From Caulobacter sp. (GTDB taxonomy: Bacteria > Pseudomonadota > Alphaproteobacteria > Caulobacterales > Caulobacteraceae), in contig JAIOXZ010000001.1 of the NCBI GenBank assembly GCA_021741355.1, forward strand, positions 186,001-250,000: a stretch of 64,000 nt of DNA, in the 5' to 3' direction. Within the stretch, counting starts at the first letter, position 1. Every line of letters begins with the position of its first letter. A program made the position numbers and the translations under genes. The notes under the pieces were generated by a model. That model was not told the DNA's origin, did not search any database, and worked only from the letters and a program-made list of their open reading frames with translations. Positions 9,044 to 17,480 of this stretch are shown here, in pieces.

Positions 9044-9739
9044 ATGGGGGTCGCGGTGGGGATAAAGCAGTTTCTGAAACTGGTTTCGCCCGCGATCGCT
9101 GAGCGATCCGGATCCGTCCTTTACTCAGGCCGTAGCGCGTTCTCCGCTCCGTCGTCCGTCTATTTGCTGGGCCTCAATCCGGGAGGTGATCCGATCCGAC
9201 AGGCTCACGAGACCATCAGATGCAGCATCGCCACCGCTCTGGATCGGCAAGCGGATGACTGGTCGGCGTATGTGGACGAGAGCTGGAATGGAAGGCCGGC
9301 AGGCACATTCAGGATGCAGCCCCGGATCAGGCACATGCTCGGATCGCTGGGACTGGACCCTCGCCGCGTTCCCGCAAGTAACGTGGTGTTCGTCAGGAGC
9401 ACCCGCGAGAGAGACCTTGAGAACGAGAAGGCTTCCCTACTGAAGGCATGTTGGCCGGTCCACCAGGCCGTCATCGACAAGCTCGGCGTTCGCACTGTGC
9501 TTTGTCTGGGCGGCACGGCAGGACGATGGACCCGGGACGCGCTTGGCGCCAACCAGCGGGTCGATCAGTTCCAGGAAGACAACGCGCGCCAGTGGACAAG
9601 CCTGGCTCACAGGAACGCCACGGGCCAGTATGTCATCACGCTGACGCACCCGAGTATCGCCGCGTGGAACGTGAAGGCCGCTGATCCGACGCACTTGGTG
9701 GCGAGAGTTCTCGCGACCGCAATTCAGGCATCCCCATGA
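9044..9739 (+). CDS. Uracil-DNA glycosylase superfamily-like protein
   Basis: A 231-residue protein that looks like a distant member of the uracil-DNA glycosylase fold. A hydrophobic strand followed by 'LLGLNPGGDP' near residue 42 resembles motif 1 of the Mug/UDG families, and 'LTHPS' near residue 205 resembles the HPS motif 2; between them is a strand 'TVLCLGGTAG'. In known members these residues bind a flipped base in DNA. Substrate and role are not predictable: the catalytic residue of motif 1 is not obvious. It lies directly behind the small membrane-anchored protein and overlaps the VOC gene by four bases (ATGA). Third-position GC looks lower than in neighbours, hinting at transfer. Confidence 0.55.
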   Translation: MGVAVGIKQFLKLVSPAIAERSGSVLYSGRSAFSAPSSVYLLGLNPGGDPIRQAHETIRCSIATALDRQADDWSAYVDESWNGRPAGTFRMQPRIRHMLGSLGLDPRRVPASNVVFVRSTRERDLENEKASLLKACWPVHQAVIDKLGVRTVLCLGGTAGRWTRDALGANQRVDQFQEDNARQWTSLAHRNATGQYVITLTHPSIAAWNVKAADPTHLVARVLATAIQASP

Positions 9740-10128
9740 TCCGCGACCTCGACCACATCAACATCGCCACGCCGCTGCTGACGCAGACGCGCGACTTCTG
9801 GCGCGATGTCATGGGGCTGACCGAGCGCTGGCGGCCGGACTTTCCTTTTGACGGCCACTGGCTCTACGCCGGTGACAAGCCCGTGGTGCATCTGATGGGC
9901 CGACCGGCGCAGGGTGTCGGCTCGGACCAGGCGACGCTGAATCATGTGGCGTTCGCCATTCCCGATCTGGAGGCCGCGAAGGCGCGGCTGACGGAGCTCA
10001 GCGTGGACTTCCGCGAGATCGGCGTGCCGGACGCGCCGATCCGCCAGCTGTTCCTGCAGGACCCCAACGGGATCACCATCGAGCTGAACTACCTGGGCGC
10101 GGAAACGGCGAAGGCGCGGTCCGCCTAG
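9736..10128 (+). CDS. VOC family (glyoxalase/bleomycin-resistance-like) protein
   Basis: A 130-residue vicinal-oxygen-chelate protein with two beta-alpha-beta-beta-beta units. Typical features are 'LDHINIATPLL' with an early His, 'FWRDVMGL', 'VNHVAFAIPDL'-like second-module start (NHVAFAIPDL near residue 74) and the terminal 'FLQDPNGITIELNY' with a metal-binding Glu. Members include glyoxalases, dioxygenases and resistance proteins; the substrate cannot be inferred. It overlaps the upstream gene by four bases, and its stop codon overlaps the stop of the convergent transglutaminase-like gene. Confidence 0.9.
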   Translation: MIRDLDHINIATPLLTQTRDFWRDVMGLTERWRPDFPFDGHWLYAGDKPVVHLMGRPAQGVGSDQATLNHVAFAIPDLEAAKARLTELSVDFREIGVPDAPIRQLFLQDPNGITIELNYLGAETAKARSA

Positions 10129-10934
10129 CCCTCAGCCAGCTCCTTCGCCTTCACCGTAAACCCGACCAGCTCCGCCTGGCCGAAGGTGTTGGCGATGGCG
10201 ACGTCGGTGGCGTCGCGGCCGCGCGCGATCAGGATGCGGCCGATGCGGGGCTGATTGTTGCGGGCGTCGAAGGTGTACCAGCGGTCGCCCAGCCAGACTT
10301 CCATCCAGGCGGCGAAGTCCATCACCCCCACCGGCGGCACGCCGATGTCCGGCAGATATCCGGTGCAGTAGCGGGCCGGAATGTTCATGCAGCGACAGAA
10401 GGCGATCGCCAGGTGGGCGTAGTCGCGGCAAACGCCCCGCCCCTCCTCCCAGGCGTCCCAGGCGCCCTTGGTGACGCGGGCGTGCTCGTAGCCGAAGGTG
10501 ATGTGGTTGTGGACATGGTCGACGATCGCCTGCACCCGCGCCCAGCCGAGCGGCGTCGACCCGAACAGCTCCCAGGCGATGTCGCTCAGGCGGTCGGTCT
10601 CGCAGTACCGGCTGCCGAGAAGGTACATCAGCACGTCGTCCGGCAGGTTGTGCGCGGCGATCTGGACGGCGTCCGGCGCATGGTCGTCGACCAGGCCCGT
10701 GTCGCGGATAACGTAGTCCGCCGACAGGGTGAACCGGCCCGCCGGGGCCAGCACGCGGCTGCAGATGTTGCCGAAGCCGTCGATATACTGGCGGACATCG
10801 ACCATCGGATCGGTCCGCAGCCAGTCGGGGGTTTCCAGATCGTCGCGCCGCGAAGAATGCACGCTCAGCATCAGCATCATCGGGACGGGGTCGGGGCAGT
10901 CGTAGATGACCTCAAACCCGGCTTGGATGCGCAT
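10125..10934 (-). CDS. Transglutaminase-like protein lacking the catalytic His
   Basis: A 269-residue cytoplasmic protein with a transglutaminase-like cysteine protease fold in its C-terminal half. The nucleophile region is intact ('GRGVCRDYAHLAIAFCR' near residue 168), and an Asp follows in 'WYTFDARNN'. The usual 'HAW' histidine is replaced by Ala: 'DFAAWMEVW'. That leaves Cys and Asp but no His of the triad, so classical hydrolase or amidase activity is doubtful. It lies 18 bp downstream of a second transglutaminase-like gene with an intact triad on the same strand, so the pair probably forms an operon. Paired proteins of this kind are common in Proteobacteria, but their substrates are not known. 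Confidence 0.85.
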   Translation of the reverse strand: MRIQAGFEVIYDCPDPVPMMLMLSVHSSRRDDLETPDWLRTDPMVDVRQYIDGFGNICSRVLAPAGRFTLSADYVIRDTGLVDDHAPDAVQIAAHNLPDDVLMYLLGSRYCETDRLSDIAWELFGSTPLGWARVQAIVDHVHNHITFGYEHARVTKGAWDAWEEGRGVCRDYAHLAIAFCRCMNIPARYCTGYLPDIGVPPVGVMDFAAWMEVWLGDRWYTFDARNNQPRIGRILIARGRDATDVAIANTFGQAELVGFTVKAKELAEG

Positions 10935-10952
10935 GACGGCTGAATTCCCTGG

Positions 10953-11891
10953 TTAGCTGGCCATGCCAACGGTCCACGACGGTGAAAGTTGCGCAGTCGT
11001 ATCGAGCTCCGGACGGACCTCGACCTCGACATCCATCCCGAGATAGTCGCCGGGACGTCCGGCCCAGGTCCCATGCAGCGGCGTCGCCTGGCGCGGATCG
11101 CGGGCGATCGCCACCCGCACCAGATCCGCGTTGCCGACAATGCCGTTGGTCGGATCGAATTCGACCCAGCCACAGGCAGGCAGATAGACCCGAACCCAGG
11201 CGTGGGTGTGGCCGCCTCCGACGCGGCCAGACAGGGCCGGCCCCGTGTAGGGGCTGTAGATATAGCCCGAGACGAAGCGCGCCGCGAGGCCCAGACTGCG
11301 CACCGCCTCGATCATCAGCACGGCGAAGTCCCGGCAACTGCCTGTGCCCAGGGCCAGGGTCTCGACCGGCGACTGCGCGCCACCTTCGAGGCGGGTGTTG
11401 TAGCGGAAGTCGGCGTAGATCGCCTGGGTCATCTCGCTCAGCAGGGTCTGCAGCCTGGTCTTGCCGGACGGATGCACGAACCGTTGCGCCCAGGCGTCCA
11501 CCAGACCCTCCGGGTCAGGGTGCTGCCGCTCCATCGACGACAGCAGGTCGGGCAGATCCTCGGGGGCGTAGGCGAACGGCATCGCGCCCGTATAGACCTC
11601 GATCTCGCCGTCCATGTCGGCGAAGGCCGGCAGAGGCGTGTGCTCCAGGCGAACGAAGCTCTCGAACACCAGCTCCTTCGCCCGCCCCTTGAAGTCGACG
11701 ACGCCGACACAATTGCCGAACACGTCCTGCAGGAACCGTTGGCTGGACGGAACCGGGCTGATCGTCAGGTCACAGGCCAGCAGCCGCTGATCGTAACTCT
11801 CTCTGGGCCGAAACATCATGCGATGCTCGCCGAGTGCTACGGGATTGCGGTATCGGTACCGGGTCAGATGACGGATCGAGAGGATCGGCAT
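10953..11891 (-). CDS. Transglutaminase-like cysteine protease family protein
   Basis: A 312-residue protein with an N-terminal beta-rich domain ('HLTRYRYRNPVALGEHR') typical of bacterial transglutaminase N-terminal regions, then a transglutaminase core with a full triad: Cys in 'GTGSCRDFAVLMIEA', His in 'GHTHAWVRVYL' and Asp in 'WVEFDPTNG'. The family includes peptidases and amidases acting on isopeptide bonds; the exact substrate is unknown. I chose the ATG at 11891, because the family's N-terminal strand begins right after it; 27 upstream codons in the same frame look non-coding. It precedes the His-lacking paralogue and starts back-to-back with the amidohydrolase gene. Confidence 0.9.
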   Translation of the reverse strand: MPILSIRHLTRYRYRNPVALGEHRMMFRPRESYDQRLLACDLTISPVPSSQRFLQDVFGNCVGVVDFKGRAKELVFESFVRLEHTPLPAFADMDGEIEVYTGAMPFAYAPEDLPDLLSSMERQHPDPEGLVDAWAQRFVHPSGKTRLQTLLSEMTQAIYADFRYNTRLEGGAQSPVETLALGTGSCRDFAVLMIEAVRSLGLAARFVSGYIYSPYTGPALSGRVGGGHTHAWVRVYLPACGWVEFDPTNGIVGNADLVRVAIARDPRQATPLHGTWAGRPGDYLGMDVEVEVRPELDTTAQLSPSWTVGMAS

Positions 11892-12694
11892 TGTCCGAGG
11901 GTTGCGCCGATTCAACGCCCGCGTCGAACCCGTTATGGGGGCGCGACGATCCGTCCCCGGTCGAAGTGACAAATCGGGGCGGGCTTTCGCCCTTTGTGCT
12001 GCTGGGCGACCATGCCGGACGGGCGATCCCGGCCGCGCTCGGCGATCTGGGCGTGCCGCCGGCGGCCATGGACCTGCACATCGCCTGGGACATCGGCATC
12101 AGCGGCGTCGGGGCGCAGCTGGCGCCGTTGCTCGACGCCCCGTTCGTGCAGCAGCGCTATTCCCGGCTGGTGATCGACTGCAACCGCAAGCCGGACGCCC
12201 CGGACCTGGCTCCGGCGGCCAGCGACGGGATCGGGATCGCGGGCAACGTCGGCCTATCCGCCGCGGACCTCGCCCTGCGCAAGGCGGCGATCTACGACCC
12301 CTACCAGGCGGCGATCGCCGCGCTCCTTGATGAGCGAGCGGCCATGGGGCGCAAGACCCTGCTCATCTCGCTGCACAGCTTTACGCCGGTGATGCAGGGG
12401 GTCGTGCGGCCATGGCGCTTCGGCGTCCTGCACCGCGGCGACTCACCCCTGTCGGACCGCGTCCTTGCGCTGCTGCGGGCAGAGCTGGGCGATGCGGCGG
12501 GCGACAACGAACCGTACGCCATGGATGGACGGGACAACACGATCCCGCTGCACGCCGACGCGCGCGGCCTGGACTACCTTGAGCTGGAAATTCGCCAGGA
12601 CCTGATCGCGGACGCGGAGGGACAGGCGCGGGCGGCGGTGTTTGTCGCCGATCTCCTTGCGGAAGCGGTCCGCGCGACCCAGGCGGCCCGCTAG
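11891..12694 (+). CDS. N-formylglutamate amidohydrolase-like protein
   Basis: A protein of about 267 residues in the N-formylglutamate amidohydrolase (HutG/FGase) family, which hydrolyses N-formylglutamate to glutamate and formate or acts on related amides. Diagnostic segments are 'LLGDHAGRAIP', 'HIAWDIGISG', 'SRLVIDCNR' and 'LLISLHSFTPV', providing His/Asp/Glu zinc ligands. The start is uncertain. TTG at 11891 abuts the divergent transglutaminase ATG, leaving no intergenic space; GTG at 11966 is an alternative that retains the conserved core. No other histidine-degradation gene is near, so a role in that pathway is not supported by context. Confidence 0.82.
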   Translation: MSEGCADSTPASNPLWGRDDPSPVEVTNRGGLSPFVLLGDHAGRAIPAALGDLGVPPAAMDLHIAWDIGISGVGAQLAPLLDAPFVQQRYSRLVIDCNRKPDAPDLAPAASDGIGIAGNVGLSAADLALRKAAIYDPYQAAIAALLDERAAMGRKTLLISLHSFTPVMQGVVRPWRFGVLHRGDSPLSDRVLALLRAELGDAAGDNEPYAMDGRDNTIPLHADARGLDYLELEIRQDLIADAEGQARAAVFVADLLAEAVRATQAAR

Positions 12695-13560
12695 CTGTCC
12701 CACTCGGCGAGGACCACGCCGGCGGCGTCCTCAAAGGCCACCCGGTCAAACTCGACAGCCAGGAGACAGACCGGTCGCAGGTCGGCCGACGGGCTCCAGC
12801 ACCGTGTCGCCTGACCATCCGCGAACCCGACGATGCGGCCTTCAAGAACCAGGCTGTAGGCACGCGGCGCGGCCAGATCGGCCGAGTCGGGAAGCTTGCG
12901 GACCAGCTCATAGGGACGGCCATTGCGGCGAACCACGCGCGACTCGCCCTTGCTGAAGATCCTTGCGAGCCCGAGGGTCTCCCGGGCCGGACTGGCGGCG
13001 GCGGTGGGCGTGGCCGGCTGTTCACCGCCGGGAGCGCAGGTCTCGGACCGCGACCACGGCCGCGTGATCCAGAAGCCTTCAACCGCCTCGATGTCGCCGC
13101 TACCCTCCAGGCCCTGGACGAGTGGCAGACTGGTCCAGACCGCCGGCCGCGCCGTCAGGCGAACGGTCCGCCTGGCCGCGTCGATCTGGTACCAGGCCTG
13201 GGCGGCACCGGGCTCCAGGCGCGGCCCGCCGCATCCGAACGGCAGCCGGATCCGGAAGGTGCGCTTCACCAGCGGGTCCTTGCCGGGCGGGGGCGCGTTC
13301 GCCCGACTGTAGGCGTCCGCGGCGACGCTGGCCCGATCGATGATATCGCCGCGGGTAGCCGGAGGCGGCGGCGCCGGCGGCGCTTCGACCAACGGCGGCG
13401 GAGGGATCACGACTTCAGGCGGGGGCGTTGGCGCCGGCGCCGGCGGTCGGGTTTTGGTCAGAGTGGCGAAGACGAGGATGAGCACGACGCCGAGGGCGAT
13501 GACCAGCGGTGCGATCAGCTGGCGCTTGCGGCGCTGTGGCTCCTGACTATTGTCGGTCAT
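12691..13560 (-). CDS. Membrane-anchored hypothetical protein with Pro-rich linker
   Basis: An unrecognised 289-residue protein. A short basic cytoplasmic segment is followed by one membrane helix (about residues 14-34), a proline-rich linker (about 38-70) and a globular C-terminal domain with several Cys and many Arg/Trp residues, which would face the periplasm. A low-complexity 'PATPTAAASPA' segment divides the domain near residue 185. The topology resembles TonB- or SPOR-type envelope proteins, but I see neither domain. Its stop codon overlaps the convergent amidohydrolase stop. Confidence 0.7.
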   Translation of the reverse strand: MTDNSQEPQRRKRQLIAPLVIALGVVLILVFATLTKTRPPAPAPTPPPEVVIPPPPLVEAPPAPPPPATRGDIIDRASVAADAYSRANAPPPGKDPLVKRTFRIRLPFGCGGPRLEPGAAQAWYQIDAARRTVRLTARPAVWTSLPLVQGLEGSGDIEAVEGFWITRPWSRSETCAPGGEQPATPTAAASPARETLGLARIFSKGESRVVRRNGRPYELVRKLPDSADLAAPRAYSLVLEGRIVGFADGQATRCWSPSADLRPVCLLAVEFDRVAFEDAAGVVLAEWDS

Positions 13561-13675
13561 GGCCCTACCCTAGCAGAACATTCTGGCCTTTGGGACGGAA
13601 CGCCCCGCTCCGAGACGCACTTCCCGACATGCCCCTGCCCGAGCCCGGACTCCGGCGCTGGACCGTCCCTGACGT

Positions 13676-14971
13676 ATGACTTTCACGCAAATCATCGTTC
13701 TGGTCGTCCTGGTGGCGGTCGTGGCCGGCCTGATCTGGGGCAAGGTCCGGTCCGACGTGGTCGCCCTGTCCGGAGCGGCCGTATTGCTGGCCACCGGCGC
13801 GATCCGCCCGGTCGAGGTGCAGGGCGCCTTCGCCAGTCCCGCGATCATCGCGCTGGCCTCCCTGTTCGTCATTGCCTACGCGATGGAGCTGTCGGGGCTG
13901 CTCGGCCTGATGATCCGCAAGGCCACGGACCTTTGCGCCAGGCTGGGCGCCGCGGGCCTCTGGCTGGTGATCGGCTTCGCCGGCGCGGCCTCCGCCCTGC
14001 TCAACAACACCCCGATCGTGGTGCTGGCCGCCCCGGTCGTCCGCGATGTGGCCAACTCGATGGGGCTGTCGCCGAAGCGGTTCCTCATCCCCCTGTCCTA
14101 CGTGACGATCATGGGCGGGAGCTGCACGCTGATCGGCACCTCGACAAACCTGCTGGTCAACGACATGGCCCGCAATGCCGGTCAGCCGGCGTTCGGACTG
14201 TTCGAGATCACCCCCGTCGGCCTGATCATCGCCGCCTGTGGCGGGCTGTACCTGTTTCTGTTCAGCGGCCGGCTCCTGCAGCGGGGCGAGTCAACGGAAG
14301 CCGAGGCTCCGCTGCCGGCGCGCGCCTCGGAGGCGGCGGGCGACGATCCGGCCCTGTTTCCGATCGACCGACCGTTCAGGCCCGTCCAGGCGTTCACGGC
14401 GCTGGCGGTGTTCGCCGGTGTCGTGTTCGCTTCCGCCATCGGCCTCGCGCCGATCGCCGCCTGCGCCTTCTTCGGCGCCGTCCTGCTGGTGCTGCTGAGG
14501 GCGATCAGCGTCGACGAGGCCTATCGTGGCCTGCGTCCGGAGATCCTGCTGCTGATCGCCGGGATGGTGGTCCTGGGCCTTTCACTGGAGGTCACGGGCC
14601 TGGCCTCGGTGGCGACCACTGCCCTTCTGCCGCTGATGAAGGCCGTGGGACCGCTGTTCGCCCTGGCGCTGCTCTACGGCGCCACGCTCTTCCTCACGGA
14701 AATTCTCTCCAACGCGGCCGTCGCCGTGCTGCTGACGCCGGTCGCGGTGGCGCTCGCGGAAAGCCTCGGCGTCAGCCCGCGGCCCTTCCTGATCTGCATC
14801 ATGATGGCCGCCAGCGCGGCGTTCGCCACGCCATTCGGCTACCAGACCAACGTTCTGGTCTTTCAGCTCGGGCGCTACAGCTACATGGACTTCGTCCGCA
14901 TCGGCGTGCCGCTCAACCTGCTGACCTGGATCGTCGGGGTGATCGTCATTCCCCTCTTCTTCCCGTTCTGA
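13676..14971 (+). CDS. SLC13/DASS-type permease
   Basis: A 431-residue polytopic inner-membrane protein with about eleven hydrophobic segments. It carries the duplicated signature of divalent anion:Na+ symporters and relatives: 'LLNNTPIVVLAAPVV' with 'GTSTNLLVNDMA' in the first half and 'LSNAAVAVLLTPVAVALA' with 'TPFGYQTNVLV' in the second. The substrate could be dicarboxylate, sulfate or another anion; it cannot be told from sequence. There are no central TrkA-C (RCK) domains, which many bacterial SLC13 permeases of about 600 residues carry, so this is the short form. The ATG at 13676 is the natural start. Confidence 0.85.
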   Translation: MTFTQIIVLVVLVAVVAGLIWGKVRSDVVALSGAAVLLATGAIRPVEVQGAFASPAIIALASLFVIAYAMELSGLLGLMIRKATDLCARLGAAGLWLVIGFAGAASALLNNTPIVVLAAPVVRDVANSMGLSPKRFLIPLSYVTIMGGSCTLIGTSTNLLVNDMARNAGQPAFGLFEITPVGLIIAACGGLYLFLFSGRLLQRGESTEAEAPLPARASEAAGDDPALFPIDRPFRPVQAFTALAVFAGVVFASAIGLAPIAACAFFGAVLLVLLRAISVDEAYRGLRPEILLLIAGMVVLGLSLEVTGLASVATTALLPLMKAVGPLFALALLYGATLFLTEILSNAAVAVLLTPVAVALAESLGVSPRPFLICIMMAASAAFATPFGYQTNVLVFQLGRYSYMDFVRIGVPLNLLTWIVGVIVIPLFFPF

Positions 14972-15032
14972 CCCGGGACTTGGGCCGCTGCGGGGTGATC
15001 GTGCTAGGTTCGCGCGTGGGGAGCCTGACGCC

Positions 15033-16049
15033 ATGAAGAAGACCGTTCTCGCCTGTGCCCTGGCCGCGCTGCTGGCCCTGCCGGTGCTGGCCAACGACTC
15101 AACGGCGGAACTGGCCGCCGGCGGGCTGGTGCTGACGAAGACCGACGCCATCGAGATGCGGTCAGAGGACCTGTTGATCTCCGCAGAGGCCGTCCAGGTC
15201 CGCTATGTGTTCGTCAACACCTCCGGCGCGCCGGTGACCACGCGCGTGGCCTTCCCGATGCCGGACATCGGCGGTGAGTACTTCTTCGAGTCCGACACGG
15301 CGATCCCCGATCGCGAGGACCCGGCCAACATCCTGGACTTCCGCACGACGGTCGACGGCAAGCCGGTCGCCATGGCGGTCGAACAGCGGGCGATCGCGGG
15401 CGGCGTGGACCGGTCCGCCTGGCTCCAGGCCCACGGCATTCCGCTGGCGCTGCATCTGGACGGGGTCGGCGCGCGGCTCGACGCCCTGCCCCGCGCCGCG
15501 CAGGAAGAGGCCATGCGGCTTGGCCTCGTCACGCCGGAAGAGTTCGACCAGGGCAAGGGCTGGGAGAAGCACCTGACCCCGGCCTGGATCCTGAAGACGA
15601 CCTTCCACTGGGAGCAGACCTTCCCCGCCGGGACCGAGGTGGTGGTCGAGCACCACTACAGGCCGGCGGTCGGCGGCAGCGTCGGCACCATGGTCGGCGC
15701 GAAAGAGGTTACCTATGGCGACTTCATGACCATGATGAACCGCTACTGTGTGGACTCGGCTCTCCTCGCGGCCATCGAGAAGGCCAGCAAGGGCGCCGAC
15801 TACCCGCCCTTCACCGAGACCCGCATCGCCTATGTACTCAAGACCGGCGGCAACTGGGCCAAGCCTATCGGCGACTTCCGCCTCGTCATCGACAAGGGCT
15901 CGACCGCCAATCTGGTCAGCTTCTGCGCCAGCGGGGTGAAGAAGATTGCGCCCACCCGCTTCGAAGTGCGCAAGACCAACTGGCGGCCGGAGAAGGACCT
16001 CGACATCCTGATCCTGAAGCCCCTGCCTCCGATGGACGACGCCGAGTGA
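15033..16049 (+). CDS. Exported DUF4424 family protein
   Basis: A 338-residue protein with a clear Sec signal peptide (about residues 1-21, 'LAALLALPVLA'). The mature part matches the DUF4424 pattern: 'VRYVFVNTSGAPVTTRVAFPMPDI' near residue 56 (read as shorter blocks), 'WILKTTFHWEQTFPAGTEV' near 187, and a C-terminal Cys-containing beta-rich part. Its function is unknown; it should be periplasmic. A GGGGAG ribosome site precedes the ATG. The gene stands alone and ends two bases before a near-perfect palindrome. Confidence 0.85.
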   Translation: MKKTVLACALAALLALPVLANDSTAELAAGGLVLTKTDAIEMRSEDLLISAEAVQVRYVFVNTSGAPVTTRVAFPMPDIGGEYFFESDTAIPDREDPANILDFRTTVDGKPVAMAVEQRAIAGGVDRSAWLQAHGIPLALHLDGVGARLDALPRAAQEEAMRLGLVTPEEFDQGKGWEKHLTPAWILKTTFHWEQTFPAGTEVVVEHHYRPAVGGSVGTMVGAKEVTYGDFMTMMNRYCVDSALLAAIEKASKGADYPPFTETRIAYVLKTGGNWAKPIGDFRLVIDKGSTANLVSFCASGVKKIAPTRFEVRKTNWRPEKDLDILILKPLPPMDDAE

Positions 16050-16050
16050 A

Positions 16051-16096
16051 ATGGGGACTCACACCCATTTTCCAGAAAATGAGTGTGAGTCCCCAT
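16051..16096. repeat. GGGGACTCACAC palindrome, possible terminator
   Basis: Two 22-nt arms (16051-16072 and 16075-16096) starting ATGGGGACTCACAC are reverse complements with a single mismatch and a two-base loop. It lies immediately after the DUF4424 stop. It belongs to the same GGGGACA-ended family as the elements at 35884, 38257, 50893 and 54346. Confidence 0.85.
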
Positions 16097-16170
16097 TAAT
16101 CCGCGAAGCCGTCAATGACGTGACGCAGGGTCACGCTTTCGCTTCGCGCGGAGCGTCCTATCCTGACGCC

Positions 16171-16899
16171 ATGACCGGACCTGTTCTCGACCCCAACTAT
16201 GACCCCCGCAGCGACGGCGCCATGCGCGACGCCGGCCAGAAGTCGGTGAAGCCGCGCCATGCCGCGACCCTGATCATCGTTCGCCGCGACGCGAAGAAGC
16301 CGCGCCTGCTGATGGGCCGGCGCAATCGCGGCCACGCCTTCATGCCCGACAAGTGGGTGTTCCCGGGCGGCCGGATCGACCGCGGCGACTTCACCGCCCC
16401 TTCGGCCACGGAGCTGTCGCCCGACGTCGAGACGAAGCTGGCCCTGACGGCTCGCCACGCCAGCCCGCAGCTGCCCCGCGCCCTGGCGCTGGCGGCCATC
16501 CGCGAAACATTTGAGGAAGCCGGGCTGCTTCTGGCGAAGGCCGCGCCGCCCCGCCCCGGGGCCGGCGGCTGGCGGGAGTTCCTCGAGGCCGGCGCCCTGC
16601 CCGACCTGGCGGCGCTGGACTACGTCGCCCGCGCCATCACCCCGCCCTATCGGCCGCGCCGGTTCGACGCGCGCTTCTTCATGGCCGAGGCGGATGCCCT
16701 GCTGAGCCTGGAGCGTCGTCCGGACTGCGGCGAGCTGGACGAGATCGAATGGGTCGATCTGGACGAGGCGCTGGCGCTCGACCTGCCCAACATCACCCGG
16801 TTCGTCGTCGCCGAAATCGCCGAGCGGCTGGCGACCGGCGCCCGGCCGATCCCGTTCATGCGGTTCCTCAACGGCGCGCGCCGCCTGGAGCACCTGTGA
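16171..16899 (+). CDS. NUDIX hydrolase (NUDT19-like, split NUDIX box)
   Basis: A 242-residue NUDIX protein. The NUDIX box is interrupted: 'WVFPGGRIDRGDF' near residue 62 is separated by roughly 35 residues from 'AAIRETFEEAGLLL', as in NUDT7/NUDT19-type CoA diphosphatases. The REx2EE metal-binding helix is intact. Such enzymes cleave nucleoside-diphosphate-linked compounds; CoA species are a plausible but unproven substrate. I chose the ATG at 16171 over 16051, because the earlier one lies inside the palindromic repeat. Its stop overlaps the GTG of a second NUDIX gene by four bases. Confidence 0.88.
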   Translation: MTGPVLDPNYDPRSDGAMRDAGQKSVKPRHAATLIIVRRDAKKPRLLMGRRNRGHAFMPDKWVFPGGRIDRGDFTAPSATELSPDVETKLALTARHASPQLPRALALAAIRETFEEAGLLLAKAAPPRPGAGGWREFLEAGALPDLAALDYVARAITPPYRPRRFDARFFMAEADALLSLERRPDCGELDEIEWVDLDEALALDLPNITRFVVAEIAERLATGARPIPFMRFLNGARRLEHL

Positions 16900-17480
16900 C
16901 GCCCTCCGCACCTCCGAGGCCAGTACGGCCCCGCCATGCCGCCAGCCTGATCCTCCTGCGCCGGAGCGCGGGCGGCCTGACCGTTCTGATGGGCCAGCGA
17001 CCGGCGAAGTCACGCTTCGCCCCGGACGTGTTCGTCTTTCCGGGCGGACGGGTGGACGCCGCCGACTACGACCGGCCGGTCGCCAACGCCCTTTCCGACG
17101 ACTGCGTGCGCCGCACCGGCGCTGACGCACGCCTCGCCGCCGCCCTGGCCAGCGCCGCCCTGCGCGAGACCGAGGAAGAGACCGGGCTGATCCTGCCGCA
17201 TGATCACGGCCCCCTGACCCTGGCCGCCCGGGCGATCACCCCGACCAACAGCCCGGTGCGCTTCCACGCCCGGTTCTTCGCGGTAGACGCCGACCTGGCC
17301 GGCGGCGAGGCGGCGGACAGCCACGAACTGGCCAATCTGGCCTGGCGTTCGCTCGACGAGTCCCTGCGATTGCCGCTCTTCGACATCACCGAAGCCGTCT
17401 TGCGCACCCTGCAGGTCGAGGGCGCGCCGTTCCTGATGACCTACCGCGCCGGAACCACGCGGGTGCGCGCCCTGGACTAG
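16896..17480 (+). CDS. Second NUDIX hydrolase in tandem
   Basis: A 194-residue protein similar in design to its upstream neighbour: it starts with 'RPRHAASLILLRR', has 'VFVFPGGRVDAADY' near residue 48 and, after an insertion, 'AALRETEEETGLIL' near 90. The metal-binding glutamates are present. Both share the central 'AARAITP' segment followed by 'RFHARFF' or 'RFDARFF', so the pair probably arose by duplication. The start is GTG at 16896 overlapping the upstream stop (GTGA). The gene ends tail to tail with a lipoprotein gene, the stop codons overlapping. Confidence 0.87.
   Translation: MTPSAPPRPVRPRHAASLILLRRSAGGLTVLMGQRPAKSRFAPDVFVFPGGRVDAADYDRPVANALSDDCVRRTGADARLAAALASAALRETEEETGLILPHDHGPLTLAARAITPTNSPVRFHARFFAVDADLAGGEAADSHELANLAWRSLDESLRLPLFDITEAVLRTLQVEGAPFLMTYRAGTTRVRALD

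Noticed and set aside
16051-16170. Extended N-terminus of the first NUDIX protein beginning in the palindrome
   Set aside because: The first residues would be encoded by the palindromic repeat; the conserved region starts after ATG 16171.
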